From: Actinomycetota bacterium
GTDB taxonomy: Bacteria; Actinomycetota; Actinomycetes; Nanopelagicales; Nanopelagicaceae
DNA length: 8,395 bases
Assembly: GCA_010032125.1 (NCBI GenBank)
Contig: RHAU01000019.1
Span: 1-8,395, forward strand
Reading direction: 5' to 3'
The notes beneath the pieces are model-generated. The model was not told the origin of the DNA. It ran no database searches and worked only from the letters and a program-made list of their open reading frames with translations. Both the position numbers and the translations under genes were made by a program. Below are positions 5,533 to 8,395 of the stretch, piece by piece. Numbering within the stretch: position 1 is the first letter of the stretch; every line of letters starts with the position of its first letter.

Positions 5533-6093
5533 ATGACCGTTCAATCGATACTCGCAGACACCAATGCAAAGATGAATAAGGCAGTTGATGTTGCGAAAGA
5601 AGATTTCGCAGCAATTCGAACAGGCCGCGCTCATCCTTCAATGTTTGCCAAGATTATGGTCGATTATTACGGGACGACAATGCCGCTCTCGCAGCTGGCA
5701 ACGGTCCAAGTTCCTGAAGCTCGAATGGCGCTCATCACGCCTTTTGATAAGGGTGCGACTGCATCCATCGAGAAGGCAATACGCGAATCCGATCTTGGTG
5801 TAAACCCAGGCGGCGATGGAAACGTCATTCGCGTCAACTTCCCTCAATTAACGGAAGAACGTCGAAAAGAATTTATCAAGGTTGCAAAAGGAAAAGCCGA
5901 AGAATCTCGAGTATCTATTCGAGCGATACGACGTCATTCAAAAGAAGCACTTGAAAAATTAGAGAAAGATGGCGTTATCGGCAAAGATGACCTGACGCGT
6001 GGCGAAAAAGAATTGGAGAAGGTCACCTCAGATCATGTCGCCAAGATTGATGAACTTTTAAAGCACAAAGAGGCCGAGCTTCTCGAGGTCTAA
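5533..6093 (+). CDS. frr: Ribosome recycling factor
   Basis: RRF, 186 residues, works with EF-G to split post-termination ribosomes. The long three-helix bundle domain is formed by the N- and C-terminal parts, with the hinge and beta domain at about 31-104. RTGRA (29-33) and YYGTTMPLSQLATVQVPEAR (45-64) are diagnostic, as are NPGGDGNVIRVNFPQLTEERR (91-111) and the closing KEAELLEV. In the third-helix arginine motif the usual R-N-x-R-R reads R-A-I-R-R (130-134), so the common Asn is Ala here while the arginines are kept. The ATG at 5533 is four bases past the pyrH stop and has no good Shine-Dalgarno in range, suggesting re-initiation by ribosomes finishing pyrH. Confidence 0.98.
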   Translation: MTVQSILADTNAKMNKAVDVAKEDFAAIRTGRAHPSMFAKIMVDYYGTTMPLSQLATVQVPEARMALITPFDKGATASIEKAIRESDLGVNPGGDGNVIRVNFPQLTEERRKEFIKVAKGKAEESRVSIRAIRRHSKEALEKLEKDGVIGKDDLTRGEKELEKVTSDHVAKIDELLKHKEAELLEV

Positions 6094-6103
6094 AGAAGAT
6101 CCC

Positions 6104-6949
6104 ATGAGCGATCTCCATTCGATTAACGAGGCGATCAATAAGCGCGCCGGACGCAAACTGATACCTTCAATATTGGTAAGCCTTGGTTTGTTAGTTGTCA
6201 TTTTTGGAACTCTTGCATATCTGACTCCGGCATTTGCACTCTTCGTTGGTGGCGCAGTCCTGCTCGCACTTCGAGAACTCGTTACCGCTTTTCATGCTCG
6301 AGGTATTGAAGTCAGATTTCTTCACTTAGGAATTGCAGACGCAGTAGTCCTTGCAAGCGCTTGGTTTGCTGGACTACCTGGTCTCTCTGTCTCCATCGTG
6401 GTTGCGATGGTTGTGCTTCTATTTCTTCAATTACTCAAAGGTGTAGAAGGTTTCGTCAAGAACGCAACAGCGACCACATTCGCATTGCTGTACCCCGGCT
6501 TTGTTGCTGGATTCATTTTCTTATTAGCCCGTTCGGGCGACGGTTTCGCATACATCACGACATTGGTCATCATCGTTGCTTGCAATGACACCTTTGCATA
6601 TATAACTGGCGTTCTCATCGGCAAGCATCCATTAGCCCCAAAGATTTCTCCCAAGAAATCCTGGGAAGGTTTCTTTGGTGGGTTGATATTCGCGGCCATC
6701 GGAAGTTCTCTTGCTTTCTATTACTTACTCGATCGCCATCCCATCATCGGTGCCGTTGCAGGATTATTGGGCGTTCTTGCGGCGACGGTGGGCGATCTCA
6801 TTGAAAGCGCAATCAAGCGCGATTTATCTCTTAAAGATATGGGCAATTTATTGCCAGGCCATGGTGGAATGCTTGATCGATTAGATTCGGTGCTCATTAC
6901 CGCCCCTGTAATCTGGTGCGCAATTGAATTATTGAAACGTTTCGCATGA
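6104..6949 (+). CDS. cdsA: Phosphatidate cytidylyltransferase (CDP-diacylglycerol synthase)
   Basis: An integral membrane enzyme of 281 residues that makes CDP-diacylglycerol from phosphatidate and CTP, the precursor of phosphatidylglycerol, cardiolipin and phosphatidylinositol. The hydrophilic N-terminal stretch (1-18) is followed by about seven to eight hydrophobic segments, for instance 20-40, 42-57, 78-90, 94-112, 124-142, 150-160, 191-208 and 213-232. The catalytic C-terminus has NDTFAY (161-166), SPKKSWEGF (182-190) and the complete family signature from S235 to D261 (SAIKRDLSLKD, then LLPGHGGMLDRLD). The ATG at 6104 is 10 bases after frr with a weak AAAGAAG upstream. The stop overlaps the rlmN start as ATGA, implying coupled translation. 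Confidence 0.96.
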   Translation: MSDLHSINEAINKRAGRKLIPSILVSLGLLVVIFGTLAYLTPAFALFVGGAVLLALRELVTAFHARGIEVRFLHLGIADAVVLASAWFAGLPGLSVSIVVAMVVLLFLQLLKGVEGFVKNATATTFALLYPGFVAGFIFLLARSGDGFAYITTLVIIVACNDTFAYITGVLIGKHPLAPKISPKKSWEGFFGGLIFAAIGSSLAFYYLLDRHPIIGAVAGLLGVLAATVGDLIESAIKRDLSLKDMGNLLPGHGGMLDRLDSVLITAPVIWCAIELLKRFA

Positions 6950-8061
6950 GTGAGCCCACGCTAGTTTTTGAAGAACCGAAGCAGAGAAAAAAACCGCCTT
7001 CGCACTTCGCAGATTTCACACCGGAAGAACGGCGCGCCAAAGTTGAAGAGTTGGGATTGCCGGGATATCGCGCAAACCAAATTTCCACTCATTACTTCAC
7101 CCATTACGACGATGATCCTGAGAGTTGGAGTGATTTTCCAGCGGCAGCTCGTACCTTGGTGAGAGAAAATTTACTTCCTCCTTTAATCACTCTCGTTCGT
7201 TCAATCACCTGCGATGAAGGAATGACTCGAAAAGATTTATGGCGGCTTCATGACGGAGTTCTCGTCGAATCAGTTTTGATGAGATATCCCGAACGGACAA
7301 CGGTATGTATCTCTTCGCAAGCAGGGTGTGGAATGAACTGTCCATTCTGTGCCACCGGACAAGCGGGCCTCACCAGAAATCTTTCTGCCGCCGAAATTAC
7401 CGCACAGATAGTTGCTGCCGCTCGAGCATGTGATCGTGGCGAATTACCGGGCGGGCCAACTCGACTTTCCAACATTGTCTTCATGGGAATGGGGGAGCCG
7501 TTAGCAAATTACAACGCTGTTTTGCGCACGGTTCGAAACATCATCACTCCGCAACCCGATGGACTTGGAATCGGGGCTCGATCGGTAACACTCTCAACGG
7601 TCGGTCTTGTTCCGGCAATCGAAAAATTGACTGAAGAGAACTTGCAGATCAAATTAGCTATTTCGCTTCATACCCCAGACGATGAACTCCGCGACTCACT
7701 TGTTCCGATTAATCTCCGTTGGAAAATCAAGGAAGTCCTTGCCGCTGCAGATGGATATGCTGATAAAACTGGGCGGCGTTACTCAATCGAGTATGCGCTC
7801 ATCCGAGATATCAATGACCAGAAATGGCGAGCCGACTTACTAGGTCGTTTACTTAAAAATCGAAATGCGCATGTGAACCTGATTCCGCTCAACCCAACCC
7901 CTGGTTCGAAATGGACCGCTTCCCGTAAAGAAGATGAGCGAGCCTTTGTAGAAACCTTAGAAAATTATGGAGTTCCGGTAACGGTTCGAGATACCCGAGG
8001 TCGAGAGATCGAGGGCGCATGCGGCCAACTTGCCGCTTTGGAAATTTCTTCACGCCCTTGA
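6946..8061 (+). CDS. rlmN: Dual-specificity 23S rRNA/tRNA adenine-C2 methyltransferase RlmN
   Basis: Radical-SAM methyltransferase, 371 residues, which methylates C2 of A2503 in 23S rRNA and A37 of some tRNAs. The [4Fe-4S]-binding CxxxCxxC is C128-C132-C135 (CGMNCPFC). The two mechanism cysteines are present: C121 (TTVCISSQAGC) and C359 (GACGQL), corresponding to E. coli C118 and C355. Other family blocks are VFMGMGEPLANY (178-189), TLSTVGLVPAI (215-225), LAISLHTPDDELRD (237-250) and IPLNPTPGS (313-321). Both cysteines and the C-terminus favour RlmN over the resistance paralogue Cfr. The start ATG shares ATGA with the cdsA stop, and there is no Shine-Dalgarno, so it relies on re-initiation. 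It is probably the last gene of the rpsB operon. Confidence 0.96.
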   Translation: MSEPTLVFEEPKQRKKPPSHFADFTPEERRAKVEELGLPGYRANQISTHYFTHYDDDPESWSDFPAAARTLVRENLLPPLITLVRSITCDEGMTRKDLWRLHDGVLVESVLMRYPERTTVCISSQAGCGMNCPFCATGQAGLTRNLSAAEITAQIVAAARACDRGELPGGPTRLSNIVFMGMGEPLANYNAVLRTVRNIITPQPDGLGIGARSVTLSTVGLVPAIEKLTEENLQIKLAISLHTPDDELRDSLVPINLRWKIKEVLAAADGYADKTGRRYSIEYALIRDINDQKWRADLLGRLLKNRNAHVNLIPLNPTPGSKWTASRKEDERAFVETLENYGVPVTVRDTRGREIEGACGQLAALEISSRP

Positions 8062-8087
8062 TGGGACTGCACGCGGATTACTAGACT
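8058..8087 (+). promoter_or_regulatory. Candidate promoter of the aldehyde dehydrogenase gene
   Basis: TTGATG (8058-8063, overlapping the rlmN stop codon) and TAGACT (8082-8087, TANNNT) are separated by 18 bases. Transcription would begin near 8094, giving a leader of about 24 bases with a Shine-Dalgarno GAGGGAG at 8106-8112. A 7-base direct repeat GACTGCA (8065-8071 and 8084-8090) lies in the spacer and over the -10. No terminator hairpin is visible for rlmN, so read-through from the operon remains possible. Confidence 0.4.
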
Positions 8088-8117
8088 GCAATTCTTATTC
8101 GACCCGAGGGAGTTTTT

Positions 8118-8395
8118 GTGAAGACACTTCAGAATTTCATCAACGGTAAATCTGTTCCATCCTCATCTGGACAAACTCAGGACCTCATCAATCCTGCGAC
8201 GGGTGAAGTCTTCGCCAAAGCTCCGGTGTCAAATGCCGCAGATATTGATTCTGCAATGAAGGCTGCTGCGAGTGCATTCGAAGTGTGGAAAGAATCAACT
8301 CCAGGCGAACGACAGAAAGCGATAAATAAGATTGCAGACGCGATTGAATCGCGCTCCGAAGAACTGATCAAGATTGAGTCAGAAAATACCGGAAA
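8118..8395 (+). CDS. Aldehyde dehydrogenase, N-terminal part (3' end outside window)
   Basis: The first 92 codons of an NAD(P)-dependent aldehyde dehydrogenase; the frame is open to the end of the window. It starts at GTG 8118 with GAGGGAG five bases upstream. The residues KTLQNFINGKSVPS, then LINPATGEVFAKAPVSNAADID, then AFEVWKESTPGERQKAINKIADAIESR and LIKIESENTGK are the typical beginning of the superfamily, which oxidises aldehydes to acids using a catalytic Cys and Glu lying further downstream and not visible here. The APVS and IESENTGK pattern resembles actinobacterial gamma-aminobutyraldehyde dehydrogenases of putrescine catabolism. That subfamily call is tentative because the substrate-determining region is missing. 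It is functionally unrelated to the preceding operon. Confidence 0.9.
   Translation, partial: MKTLQNFINGKSVPSSSGQTQDLINPATGEVFAKAPVSNAADIDSAMKAAASAFEVWKESTPGERQKAINKIADAIESRSEELIKIESENTG

Noticed and set aside
6946..8061. Cfr-type antibiotic resistance methyltransferase
   Set aside because: Housekeeping operon position and overall motif set fit RlmN; nothing specific to Cfr is seen.

Overview
The window looks like a chromosomal housekeeping region of a small-genome actinobacterium. The block rpsB-tsf-pyrH-frr-cdsA-rlmN with a tyrosine recombinase (xerC) just upstream is the classic actinobacterial order. Base composition is near-even rather than GC-rich, gaps between genes are tiny, and several promoters look leaderless. 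Together these suggest a streamlined lineage such as the freshwater acI / Nanopelagicales group. That placement is inferred from gene order, protein sequence and composition; no database search was possible.

Left part (1-2891). The window opens inside the C-terminal regulatory domain of a citramalate synthase (cimA). A small XRE-type helix-turn-helix regulator follows on the same strand, then an unrecognised 79-residue protein on the minus strand. A short divergent gap holds a near-perfect 16-bp palindrome and a leaderless promoter for xerC. xerC converges on glpX (class II fructose-1,6-bisphosphatase, minus strand). In both convergent pairs the stop codons share a palindromic tetramer (CTAG, then TTAA).

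Centre (2892-3130). This 239-bp gap contains back-to-back promoters for glpX and rpsB, then a strongly structured rpsB leader of about 170 nt. The leader has a closed multi-helix domain with a GAAA-capped hairpin, two tandem perfect hairpins with similar A-rich loops, and the Shine-Dalgarno just after the last hairpin. It is the most interesting non-coding element here and is probably a control element for ribosomal protein S2.

Right part (3131-8395). rpsB, tsf, pyrH, frr, cdsA and rlmN lie head to tail with gaps of 0, 28, 4, 10 and -4 bases, consistent with one operon. They join ribosome assembly (S2), elongation (EF-Ts), UMP phosphorylation, ribosome recycling, CDP-diacylglycerol synthesis and rRNA/tRNA methylation. 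After a short gap with its own likely promoter, a GTG-initiated aldehyde dehydrogenase starts and runs off the end.

I see no mobile element, CRISPR array, RNA gene of a standard class, or recognisable defence or biosynthetic system. The candidates for something new are the rpsB leader, the unknown small protein and the palindrome in front of it.
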